Both the position numbers and the translations under genes were made by a program. This document shows, one piece after another, positions 1 through 6,196 of a stretch of DNA of 12,746 bases. The stretch's first letter is position 1; every line of letters begins with the position of its first letter. The DNA is from Nostoc sp. GT001 (lineage in GTDB: Bacteria > Cyanobacteriota > Cyanobacteriia > Cyanobacteriales > Nostocaceae). Below the pieces are notes generated by a model. That model saw only the letters and a list, made by a program, of their open reading frames with translations, was not told the origin of the DNA and did no database searches. The stretch spans positions 4,703,494 through 4,716,239 of the forward strand of contig NZ_JAUDRJ010000003.1 in the NCBI RefSeq assembly GCF_030382115.1, written 5' to 3'.

Positions 1-246
1 GCTCGTGTTCTAGTTCATGGCGGTAGGCAGGTTGTCAACGGTGTTGACAATGGCCCTGAGACGAGCATAGGTGATTCTGTAGGGCTAGGGCCAAATTCTG
101 TGATATTCCGCTCAGTTATTGGTAAAAACTCAGCAATTGGGCAAAAAAGCGCAGTCTTCAATTCTACATTAGCTCCCAGAACAGAGATCCGTTCTCGAAC
201 AATCTATGCCGACAACGGCAGCATGATTCTACCTGTGGAGTGGTAA
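1..246 (+). CDS. Hexapeptide-repeat (left-handed beta-helix) protein, C-terminal part, gamma-carbonic-anhydrase-like
   Basis: Frame 1 is open from the window edge to a TAA at 244-246, giving the last 81 residues; the start lies outside. The residues fall into short six-residue turns such as TSIGDS, VGLGPN, VIGKNS and AIGQKS, with small or aliphatic residues at every sixth place. This is the signature of the left-handed beta-helix fold found in gamma-carbonic anhydrases, CcmM N-termini and isoleucine-patch acyltransferases. The tail (ending in LPVEW) leaves the helix. No metal-binding His cluster can be judged because the part that would carry it is cut off. The superfamily is fairly secure; the activity (carbonic anhydrase versus acyltransferase versus structural homologue) is open. 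Confidence 0.7.
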   Translation, partial: ARVLVHGGRQVVNGVDNGPETSIGDSVGLGPNSVIFRSVIGKNSAIGQKSAVFNSTLAPRTEIRSRTIYADNGSMILPVEW

Positions 247-269
247 AAAGAGACCGCTTTCAATCCTAT

Positions 270-443
270 CGCTCTTCCATCAGTCTTGGGAAAAGCACTC
301 GCTGCAAGGCTTACGAGACTTCGGTTTTCAGGTTTTAGCTAGATTTTTGAATTTCTATTAAAAAATAAAGCCTCAAACCTTGATTGGGTGATAGTTTTAG
401 TTTTCTGCTTCGATTATTGTTTGATGAGAGTGATGGAAGAGCG
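270..443. mobile_element. 174-bp MITE-like element with inverted ends and a possible 4-bp target duplication
   Basis: The ends are a perfect 13-bp inverted repeat, CGCTCTTCCATCA at 270-282 and TGATGGAAGAGCG at 431-443. It extends to 17 bp with one mismatch. The four bases CTAT directly flank both sides (266-269 and 444-447), as a target-site duplication would. There is no ORF inside. This fits a non-autonomous derivative of a DNA transposon. I do not recognise the parent family from memory, and a chance inverted repeat has not been excluded by a genome search. Confidence 0.5.
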
Positions 444-445
444 CT

Positions 446-507
446 ATACCAGCCGTATTTTTAGCTGCTCGTTGTGTAGCGTGGATCTCTTTTCTGACGG
501 CTGGTAT
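446..507 (+). other. Inverted repeat able to form a long-loop hairpin upstream of the FN3-like gene
   Basis: ATACCAGCCG at 446-455 is perfectly complementary to CGGCTGGTAT at 498-507, with 42 bases between. It lies 46 bases before the ATG of the secreted protein at 553. It could be a leader structure, or part of the remains of the adjoining element, whose right flank CTAT overlaps the left arm. There is no T-run suggestive of a terminator, and no known riboswitch pattern was recognised. Confidence 0.35.
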
Positions 508-552
508 CTTCTTTCTTAGCTTGTGCCTAAGCAATTAACTTTTGCATAATTT

Positions 553-1176
553 ATGAATCTGAAAATCTTGTCGTTAGTGCAATTACAATGCCTACGATTG
601 ATGCTGCTGTTAACTTTCATATTCGGGTTGATACTAATTGTTGATGATGGTTCATCTATAGCTGCACAGAAGGTTGGTCAACCAGGATTTATAAACCCTG
701 TAAATACTGATATCACCTCCAGTCAGTCTCAAGTGGTACAACCTTCAGTCACCGGACTTGTGTCTACACTGTCGGATGAAGTCGAGGAATTACCAGCCCA
801 GTTAATTCGCTGGTCGACTTACTGGCAACTTTGCTGGGAAGCATATCCTGAAGCTGAAGTATACGAACTGCAAACGGTGCTTATGGAAGGCAAGTCTCCC
901 AAGTTGAAACGACAAAGCGATCGCTGCTTTCGTATACAAGCTGCATCTAATGAAAACCAAAAATCACAAGGATTACTCAACCGTGATTTAATCTTGTTAA
1001 TGCATAAAATTCAGCTTGGTTATCGAGTGCGAGCTGTCTTAGATAACAACCGCGTCAGTGAATGGTCTCAAGTAATGGCAGTTGGTGGAACTACTACCTC
1101 TGAATTGAATGGTGCTAATAACACCTGTAATAGTGCTTGTGGCATCAAAGATAGCACCGGGAGTGAGTTTTTCTAA
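553..1176 (+). CDS. Secreted or membrane-anchored protein with a fibronectin type III-like domain
   Basis: 207 residues. Residues 1-30 are a basic start followed by a long hydrophobic stretch (about 15-30), then SSIAAQK; this reads as a signal peptide or N-terminal anchor. Residues about 80-178 look like one FN3-type beta-sandwich: the early strand WQLCWEAYPEAEVYELQ and the late strand GYRVRAVLDNNRVSEWSQ match the usual tryptophan and Y-x-V-R-A positions of that fold. Four cysteines outside the leader (94, 125, 192, 196) could form two disulphides in an oxidising compartment. The C-terminal tail is rich in Asn, Ser and Thr. No catalytic motif is visible, so the role is unknown; FN3 domains usually mediate binding. 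No clear Shine-Dalgarno precedes the ATG. The gene stands alone, with repeat-rich DNA on both sides. Confidence 0.72.
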   Translation: MNLKILSLVQLQCLRLMLLLTFIFGLILIVDDGSSIAAQKVGQPGFINPVNTDITSSQSQVVQPSVTGLVSTLSDEVEELPAQLIRWSTYWQLCWEAYPEAEVYELQTVLMEGKSPKLKRQSDRCFRIQAASNENQKSQGLLNRDLILLMHKIQLGYRVRAVLDNNRVSEWSQVMAVGGTTTSELNGANNTCNSACGIKDSTGSEFF

Positions 1177-1410
1177 TGGTTTGTGGTGCAATCCCAGCGT
1201 GAGGATACCCTATTAAAGGTGCTTGTCATTCATAAAGGATTGATATACGTGCAGGGAGATTTTCTCTGATGAGAATAGCTTGTGCCATTCGGGAGCGCAA
1301 CGGATCAATGAGATTTGCGACACTTTGGCTATCCATTCGGTTGAATAGTGGAGTTTTAGCTTTTAAACTCATCATGAAAAACGGGAAGATTGACAAGAGT
1401 CCCCTGAATT

Positions 1411-1545
1411 ATACCAATTTGAAAAAAGAATGCGACAGATACATACTCCCAAACCTTTGTTCTGTCTGGCTTTCTTAATTTTGAATTTTGTTAGCGCTGG
1501 CGACAAGCGAGTCCGCGAACGTCATTTTGAATTTTGAATTGGTAT
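1411..1545. repeat. Dispersed-repeat segment bounded by ATACCAATT / AATTGGTAT
   Basis: ATACCAATT at 1411-1419 is the inverse complement of AATTGGTAT at 1537-1545. Between them lies the kind of sequence that is scattered through Nostocales genomes: two copies of TTTTGAATTTTGAATT-like text (around 1480 and 1525) flanking GCGAGTCCGCGAACGTC. From general knowledge these are dispersed intergenic repeats of cyanobacteria. The claim that the whole segment is one mobile unit is inference. Confidence 0.45.
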
Positions 1546-1565
1546 TAGTTCGTCATACATACTGA

Positions 1566-1591
1566 TGTCGTTAGTGCACTATGAATGCCTA
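1566..1591. repeat. Partial direct repeat of the 5' end of the FN3-like gene
   Basis: TGTCGTTAGTGCA at 1566-1578 repeats 569-581 exactly. After five differing bases, AATGCCTA (1584-1591) repeats 587-594 at the identical spacing. The copy at 569-594 is inside the coding sequence of the gene starting at 553. This may be a relic of a small duplication. Confidence 0.4.
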
Positions 1592-1802
1592 ACTCAATAT
1601 ACAAATCTCAGACAGTAATAGTTATGCTTCCTCTCGAACAATTGTTTTGTCCTTGTTGTACTCCAGCCATATTGCATTTGCTGACTCAATCCGATCTGAC
1701 TCAGCACATACTCCAATTAAAAACAGGGTCAGTTTCTGCGGCTATTAGAAGGAATCAAAAACAGCAGCAGCTTTAAATGAGTATTTGAATCTATCCCACT
1801 AA

Positions 1803-1951
1803 TATAGAGGTTCTCAAATGGAAGCAAGACAGTCTGACCTCACTTCCATTCCTCTATCCTAAGAAGAGAGGCTTTGAACTTTACTCCCCAACCCTAGTAG
1901 GGTTTGGGCTGGGGGTTAGGTCTGTATTGCACTCAACTGAGAACCGCTATA
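1803..1951. mobile_element. 149-bp MITE with TATAGNGGTTCTCA-type inverted ends
   Basis: TATAGAGGTTCTCA (1803-1816) pairs with TGAGAACCGCTATA (1938-1951), 13 of 14 positions. The outermost TA on each side fits the TA target duplication of IS630/Tc1-mariner-type elements. Inside are further stems, for example AACCCT-AGT-AGGGTT and a TGGAAG/CTTCCA pair, but no ORF. Its right end abuts the decayed antitoxin-like gene at 1992-2159. Confidence 0.62.
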
Positions 1952-1991
1952 TGAAAATGTGGTAATCTACTTCTCATTTGAGAAGGGTGTA

Positions 1992-2159
1992 TCACTGTAT
2001 GGCTGGACGTATTGCGGCTAGTGTTAATTGGCGTTTTTACTCATCTTTAGTAAGTGAGTGTTTTTCTTAAAGAACTAATTGCAGCGCTGACTCAGCTATC
2101 TTTAAGCGATCGCTTATGCTCAGGTTTGGGAGTGCTTGGAGAATTTCTTTAATTTGCAT
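1992..2159 (-). pseudogene. Decayed antitoxin-like small gene with in-frame stop codons
   Basis: On the minus strand an ATG at 2157-2159 opens a frame reading MQIKEILQALPNLSISDRL, then KIAESALQLVL, then TAA (2067-2069). The same frame continues with EKHSLTKDE, TAA (2037-2039), KRQLTLAAIRPAIQ, TGA (1992-1994). The text between the stops is still protein-like and continues the pattern of short helical cyanobacterial antitoxin-like proteins (I-x-E-I-L-x-x-L, S-x-x-D-R-L-K-I-A-E, Q-E-K-S-L-T). The first two stops fall where that pattern expects Gln, so each is explained by one CAA-to-TAA change. No partner toxin gene is visible next to it. The family name is from pattern memory and is moderate; the decay is seen directly. 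Confidence 0.55.
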
Positions 2160-2377
2160 ATAAGTTTATAGAGTGGCTCTATTGCTAATCCTAATCAAAA
2201 TATGATATTTACAGCGTGCATTTTCAATCACTTATAAATAGAAACTCCTGTTTTTCTTCTCTGTCTTATCTGCGCCTCTGTGGTTCGTTAAAAAAACGTG
2301 GGCATCGGCTATAAAATATCCACACTGCATAGATGTTTACGTAGCCTCTCATAGAGAATACATCGCCTATTTTTTTC
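2160..2377. repeat. Intergenic stretch with dispersed cyanobacterial repeat fragments
   Basis: This stretch contains CTGCGCCTCTGTGGTTCGTT (2270-2289) and TACGTAGCCTCTCATAGAGA (2338-2357). Both resemble repeat fragments common between genes in Nostocales. The second has a small CTCT-ATG-AGAG stem just downstream (minus strand) of the four-GAF kinase. No gene is seen. Confidence 0.35.
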
Positions 2378-5300
2378 CTAACTAATTGTCCGTTTCATCG
2401 GAATTTGTATCCAGAACTCACAGCCATTACTAGGCTCAGAAACACATTTGATAGTACCGCCGTGTTTTTCGACAATAATTTGGTAACTAATAGATAACCC
2501 CAAACCAGTGCCTTGTCCAGGTTGTTTGGTGGTAAAGAAAGGTTCAAAAATGTGCGATCGCACATTTTCGGGAATCCCACAACCATTATCAGCAATCCAA
2601 ATCAATATAGTATTCTCTTCTATGACTTCTGTACGTATCCAAATTTTAGGATTGTCAATTCCTTTTCCACTAATTGCTGAGTTTTCCAGTGCATCAATCG
2701 CGTTGTTGAGAATATTCATAAACGCCTGATTCATCTGGGCTGCGTAGCAGACTACTGGAGGCAATTCACCATATTGCTTAACTACTTCAATAGCAAAAGA
2801 ATTAATTTGTGGTTGCAGTCGATGTTGTAAAATTAGCAAAGTACTGTCGATACCTTCATGAAGGTCAACGGGCTTCATTCCTGATTCGTCAAGCCGAGAA
2901 AAACTTCGTAACGACAAGACTAATTGAGAGATCCGCTCTGCCCCCATCTTCATTGAAGCAAGAATTTTTGGCAAGTCATCATTAATGAAATCTAAATCTA
3001 ATGCTGCTACTTGCTTTTTAATTTCTTCTGTTGTCTTAGGATATTGTTTCTGATAAAGGCGCAGTAATTTAAATAAATTTTCGGTATGTTCAGTAACATA
3101 AGTGATATTCCCATAAATGAAACTAATCGGGTTATTAATTTCATGTGCTACACCAGCAACTAACTGCCCCAAACCTGCCATTTTTTCACTTTGAATTAAC
3201 TGGCTCTGAGTCTGCTGTAATTCTTTAAGAGTCTGGGTCAGTTCTTCTTTTTGACATTGAGTTTGTTCTAGTAATTCCGCTTGCTGAAGTCCTACACCTA
3301 ATTGAGTACCAATTTGCATCAATAAATCTACTTCATCTTCTTGCCAATCACGGGGTTTGATATTTTGATAAGCTGCTAGTAATCCCCAAAGTTTCTCACC
3401 CTGAAAAATCGGCACAATCATATATGCCCTAGCCTCCATGAGTTCAATCAGGGCAATATAAGGAATAGAATCGTCGGTGCTGTAAATATCCTTAATAACA
3501 AGAGTTTTACCATTAGCAAAATCCCCGCCTTGGGTTTCTTGCAAGTAATTACTTGCATAGGCGTAGCCCGTCGTAGATATTGCAGGTACAATTTCCTTTA
3601 CTGATGTCCAACCTTGGGCTAAAGATTCAGCAACAAATTCGCCACTCCAATCAGTCCCGAATCGATAGATTGTCACTCGGTCAACTTCCAATAGCCGTCG
3701 GACTTCTTCTGTACTGGTCGCAAAAATGGTGTCAATATCAAGAGAGTGGCGAATTTTCTCTACTGTTGCAGCAAGCGCCTTCTCCCTTTCGGCTGCTTTC
3801 CGTTCTCGTTCGGCGGCTTTAGCCAGTTTTTGGGCTTGCACTTGCATCTGTTTCAAAGACTCAGCTTGCTGTAATGCTACCCCCAATTGAACGCCAACTT
3901 GGGCTAGCAAGTTGATTTCTTCATCTTGCCAATAACGGGGCTGGGAGTTTTGATAAGCTACTAGCAATCCCCACAGCTTTTCACCCTGAGAAATGGGTAC
4001 AAAAACTTCATTACGTGCATACTTACCCGCTTGTTTTCCTTGCACAAGAACGCGTTCCGTCACTGGCTGCGGCTTAACCATTGGTGTCCAGCCATCAACG
4101 ATGGAATCAGCCACAAATTCCCCACTCCAATCAGGATAGAAGCGATAAATTGCGACTCGTTCCACTTCTAATAGCCGACGAACTTCTTGAGTAGTGGTTT
4201 TAAATATGGCTTCAATTTCAAGTGACTGACGAATTTTTTCTACAGTGTTCGCCAACGCCCTTTGCCTTTCAGCAGCTTTGCTGATATCTGCTGCTTGAAT
4301 CTGCATTTGTTGGATAAATTCCGCTTGCTGCAAAGCCACACCTAGTTGGGTGCCAACTTGGGTAAGCAAGTAAACCTCATCTTTTTGCCAATCACGGGTT
4401 CCAGCATTTTGGTATGCTGCTAGCAAGCCCCAAAGCTTCTGACCGTGGTAAATGGCAACGATCGCATAAGCTCTTGCTTGATATATCTCTAAAATTTTAA
4501 TGTAGCAGTCACTAAAGCCTGAATTGTAAATATCATTACAAATCCGGTACACTTCACACCGACTGAAGCTACCACCTTCTGTATCTTGTAAGTAGGTATC
4601 AGCGATTGGGGGGTTAGCTAAATCTTTGGCGCTACATTCGCTGACGTTCTCTTTCAATTCCGGCCGTTGCGACTGTTGATCTATGAGGGAAACCCAACCC
4701 TCTGCCACTGATTCAAACACGAATTCACCACTCCAATCGGGATTGAAGCGATAAATAGCCACGCGATCGGCATTTAGTAGCTGCCTAAGTTCTGCGGTGG
4801 TTGTGTGGAAAATACTTTCCAAATCTAGGGACTGGCGAATTTTCTCAATAGTGATAGCTATAGTTTTCTGCCATTGGGCTGCTTTTTCTCTGGCTTTTGC
4901 TTGTGCTAGTTGTGCTGATTGTAGTTTGACTTGCTCCAGGAAATCTGCTTGCTGTAAAGCAACTCCTAGATGTTCGGCGATTAATTGCACAAACTCAATT
5001 TCTGATGCTTCCCATTGTCGAGGATTACCACACTGATGAATACACAACAATCCCCATAAATCTTTACCTTTGATCAAGGGGGCAATTATACTGGCACGTA
5101 CTTGGAATTTTTCCAGAATTTGGATGTAGCAATCACTGGCATTAACTTCATAAATATCAGTTATTGCTCTAATTCGACCTTGCTGATAAAGTCCTGCGAA
5201 CTCCTCACTAAAGCAGTGGTCGCGCAGTTTGGCTGATAGTGCCGAATCCCATTCGGTTGCCACATCTTCATAGATAAATTCTCCTTCCCATGCCAAATCA

Positions 5301-5527
5301 GGATAAAAACGAAACACGCCAACCCGATCGCTTTTTAAAAGTTGGCGGACTTCAGTGACTGTAATTTTGAAGATAGTTTCTATGTCTAGAGACTCCCGAA
5401 TGCGGGCAATAACTCCAGACAAGGCTTTTTGTTGCTCATTCTGACGCAAGGAGTATGTTACATCTGAATGAGATTCTTGGTGTTCTGAATTTGGTTGTAT
5501 GGGTTGAGTAGTAGAGGAGTTTTCCAT
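2378..5527 (-). CDS. Sensor histidine kinase with four tandem GAF domains (cyanobacteriochrome-related)
   Basis: 1049 residues, soluble, with no membrane segment. The four GAF domains lie at about 40-195, 225-402, 425-552 and 585-750, separated by charged coiled-coil linkers; each begins with a variant of EKIRxSLDIxxIF and R(R/Q)LL. The kinase core has phospho-acceptor H795 (AHEINNP), N-box Asn942, G1 DNGCGIP (980-986), F-box FEPFF (994-998) and G2 GQGTGLG (1004-1010). GAF1 has DHCF (103-106), the DXCF motif of cyanobacteriochromes, plus Cys133 at the canonical bilin position; GAF2 has Cys341 there. GAF3 is shortened through that region, and GAF4 has Pro689 in place of the Cys. Bilin binding by GAF1 and GAF2 is therefore plausible; GAF3 and GAF4 are probably structural or bind something else. 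There is no receiver domain, so a separate response regulator is needed. The gene lies downstream of petN on the same strand, behind a hairpin. Confidence 0.9.
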   Translation of the reverse strand: MENSSTTQPIQPNSEHQESHSDVTYSLRQNEQQKALSGVIARIRESLDIETIFKITVTEVRQLLKSDRVGVFRFYPDLAWEGEFIYEDVATEWDSALSAKLRDHCFSEEFAGLYQQGRIRAITDIYEVNASDCYIQILEKFQVRASIIAPLIKGKDLWGLLCIHQCGNPRQWEASEIEFVQLIAEHLGVALQQADFLEQVKLQSAQLAQAKAREKAAQWQKTIAITIEKIRQSLDLESIFHTTTAELRQLLNADRVAIYRFNPDWSGEFVFESVAEGWVSLIDQQSQRPELKENVSECSAKDLANPPIADTYLQDTEGGSFSRCEVYRICNDIYNSGFSDCYIKILEIYQARAYAIVAIYHGQKLWGLLAAYQNAGTRDWQKDEVYLLTQVGTQLGVALQQAEFIQQMQIQAADISKAAERQRALANTVEKIRQSLEIEAIFKTTTQEVRRLLEVERVAIYRFYPDWSGEFVADSIVDGWTPMVKPQPVTERVLVQGKQAGKYARNEVFVPISQGEKLWGLLVAYQNSQPRYWQDEEINLLAQVGVQLGVALQQAESLKQMQVQAQKLAKAAERERKAAEREKALAATVEKIRHSLDIDTIFATSTEEVRRLLEVDRVTIYRFGTDWSGEFVAESLAQGWTSVKEIVPAISTTGYAYASNYLQETQGGDFANGKTLVIKDIYSTDDSIPYIALIELMEARAYMIVPIFQGEKLWGLLAAYQNIKPRDWQEDEVDLLMQIGTQLGVGLQQAELLEQTQCQKEELTQTLKELQQTQSQLIQSEKMAGLGQLVAGVAHEINNPISFIYGNITYVTEHTENLFKLLRLYQKQYPKTTEEIKKQVAALDLDFINDDLPKILASMKMGAERISQLVLSLRSFSRLDESGMKPVDLHEGIDSTLLILQHRLQPQINSFAIEVVKQYGELPPVVCYAAQMNQAFMNILNNAIDALENSAISGKGIDNPKIWIRTEVIEENTILIWIADNGCGIPENVRSHIFEPFFTTKQPGQGTGLGLSISYQIIVEKHGGTIKCVSEPSNGCEFWIQIPMKRTIS

Positions 5528-5624
5528 TCCCAGTGGGACTTTAAATATTGAAAGTCTTCTATCTCATGATTCCCGTTGCGATCGCAAAGGTAACAATTAT
5601 TTCCTGGGAATGTCATAAAAACAA

Positions 5625-5655
5625 TGTAGGGACACGATTGTATCGCGTCCCTACA
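5625..5655 (-). terminator. Hairpin, possible terminator of the petN operon
   Basis: TGTAGGGAC (5625-5633) pairs with GTCCCTACA (5647-5655). The stem continues inward with one mismatch to a 3-base loop, 14 positions in all. Read on the minus strand it is followed by TTGTTTTT, and it sits 25 bases after the stop of the 53-codon gene. The same GTAGGGACACGAT palindrome type is also a dispersed repeat in cyanobacteria, so it may be both. Confidence 0.5.
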
Positions 5656-5679
5656 AAAAAATTTTCAATCACGAGAAAA

Positions 5680-5841
5680 TTATCGCCGCTTGGGAGTGGC
5701 GCTGCGGGTGGTGCGTTTCTCTTCATCTCGACGACGGCGATCGCGCCAATCTGCCAAGGTCAAATAACCAATACCACCAGTGACTACTACAAGCAGCACT
5801 ACAGCAAATAAAGCCAAAATACTCAAGAATGGACTTTCCAC
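5680..5841 (-). CDS. Small single-pass membrane protein with an Arg-rich tail, downstream of petN
   Basis: 53 residues starting at GTG (5839-5841). I chose this start because a GAGG Shine-Dalgarno lies five bases upstream and overlaps the petN stop codon (TAGAGG), implying coupled translation. Residues about 6-29 are a hydrophobic helix (LSILALFAVVLLVVV then TGGIGYL). Residues 31-53 are strongly basic (DWRDRRRRDEEKR and KRR at the end). The positive-inside rule predicts the N-terminus across the membrane and the tail in the cytoplasm. I do not recognise a named family. Its position seven bases after petN suggests a membrane role linked to cytochrome b6f, but that is inference only. The frame is on the strand opposite to a longer spurious plus-strand frame at 5548-5811. 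Confidence 0.68.
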   Translation of the reverse strand: MESPFLSILALFAVVLLVVVTGGIGYLTLADWRDRRRRDEEKRTTRSATPKRR

Positions 5842-5848
5842 AATGCCT

Positions 5849-5938
5849 CTACAGTCCGTTACGTCCCCACACTACCATTGCAATTGACCAAGTGAACACA
5901 ACTAACAACGATACCCAACCTAGTGTCAAAATCTCCAT
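5849..5938 (-). CDS. petN: Cytochrome b6f complex subunit PetN (subunit VIII)
   Basis: A 29-residue protein beginning [14 protein letters not shown] and ending VVWGRNGL. It matches the nearly invariant PetN sequence of cyanobacteria and chloroplasts, which is typically 29 residues and usually starts [10 protein letters not shown] or similar. It is a single transmembrane helix of the cytochrome b6f complex, needed for assembly and stability of the complex in the thylakoid membrane. The ATG is at 5936-5938 and the TAG at 5849-5851. The next gene, a 53-residue membrane protein, starts seven bases after the stop, so the two are probably cotranscribed. A TATGAT box lies 42 bases upstream. The gene is far below the usual ORF length cut-off and is easily missed. 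Confidence 0.95.
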   Translation of the reverse strand: MEILTLGWVSLLVVFTWSIAMVVWGRNGL

Positions 5939-6196
5939 AGTCCCATTTTTCAAATAATTACAAAAGGTTTCTAATATTTATCATACAGGGATTGGGCAGG
6001 CTGAGATTTTTTTATCAATGACATTGTAAGTTTTGCGTGCAGCTGTAAACCAGATACTATCTTTTTTTGATACTTTAGCGCTGTACGTAATAATGAAAAC
6101 TAATATAAATAAAGTAGCGATCGCGCTTTCTGATTTAATGCTTTGGGAATACTAGGGCTATGCGTATATACATCCAATCCAGCAACCCTTAATATC
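5939..6196. promoter_or_regulatory. Divergent intergenic region between petN and the ethylene-receptor-like kinase
   Basis: This region must hold the promoters for petN (minus) and the kinase at 6197 (plus). For petN a TATGAT hexamer (5980-5985, minus) is a fair -10 box, but no good -35 is seen at the right distance. On the plus side the region is A/T-rich and includes a HIP1 octamer (GCGATCGC at 6118-6125). No clear plus-strand promoter could be assigned. Confidence 0.35.

Larger units (their letters stand above)
1177..1802. other. Gene-poor stretch with repeats
   Basis: Two short plus-strand frames exist here (1269-1478, 69 codons; 1585-1776, 63 codons), but neither product resembles a known family or has convincing codon structure. 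The first ends inside the repeat sequence at 1411-1545. Recognisable content is that inverted-repeat-bounded segment and a 26-bp partial copy of the start of the FN3-like gene at 1566-1591. I see no tRNA, rRNA or CRISPR. Confidence 0.5.

Noticed and set aside
1269..1478. 69-codon plus-strand frame with a plausible GGGAGA ribosome-binding site
   Set aside because: The product matches no family I know, and its 3' third is dispersed-repeat sequence; coding cannot be supported.
1585..1776. 63-codon plus-strand frame with a Cys-Pro-Cys-Cys stretch
   Set aside because: No zinc-binding pattern beyond that one cluster, no ribosome-binding site, and the start overlaps the partial repeat; not convincing as a gene.
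5548..5811. Plus-strand 87-codon frame upstream of the four-GAF kinase
   Set aside because: It runs opposite the 53-codon membrane gene downstream of petN and across the GTAGGGAC hairpin; its product is not protein-like, whereas the minus strand has proper start signals.
6143..6196. Upstream TTG start adding 18 residues to the ethylene-receptor-like kinase
   Set aside because: TTG is a rare start, no ribosome-binding site is seen, and the ATG at 6197 gives a short N-terminus before the first membrane helix as in related proteins.
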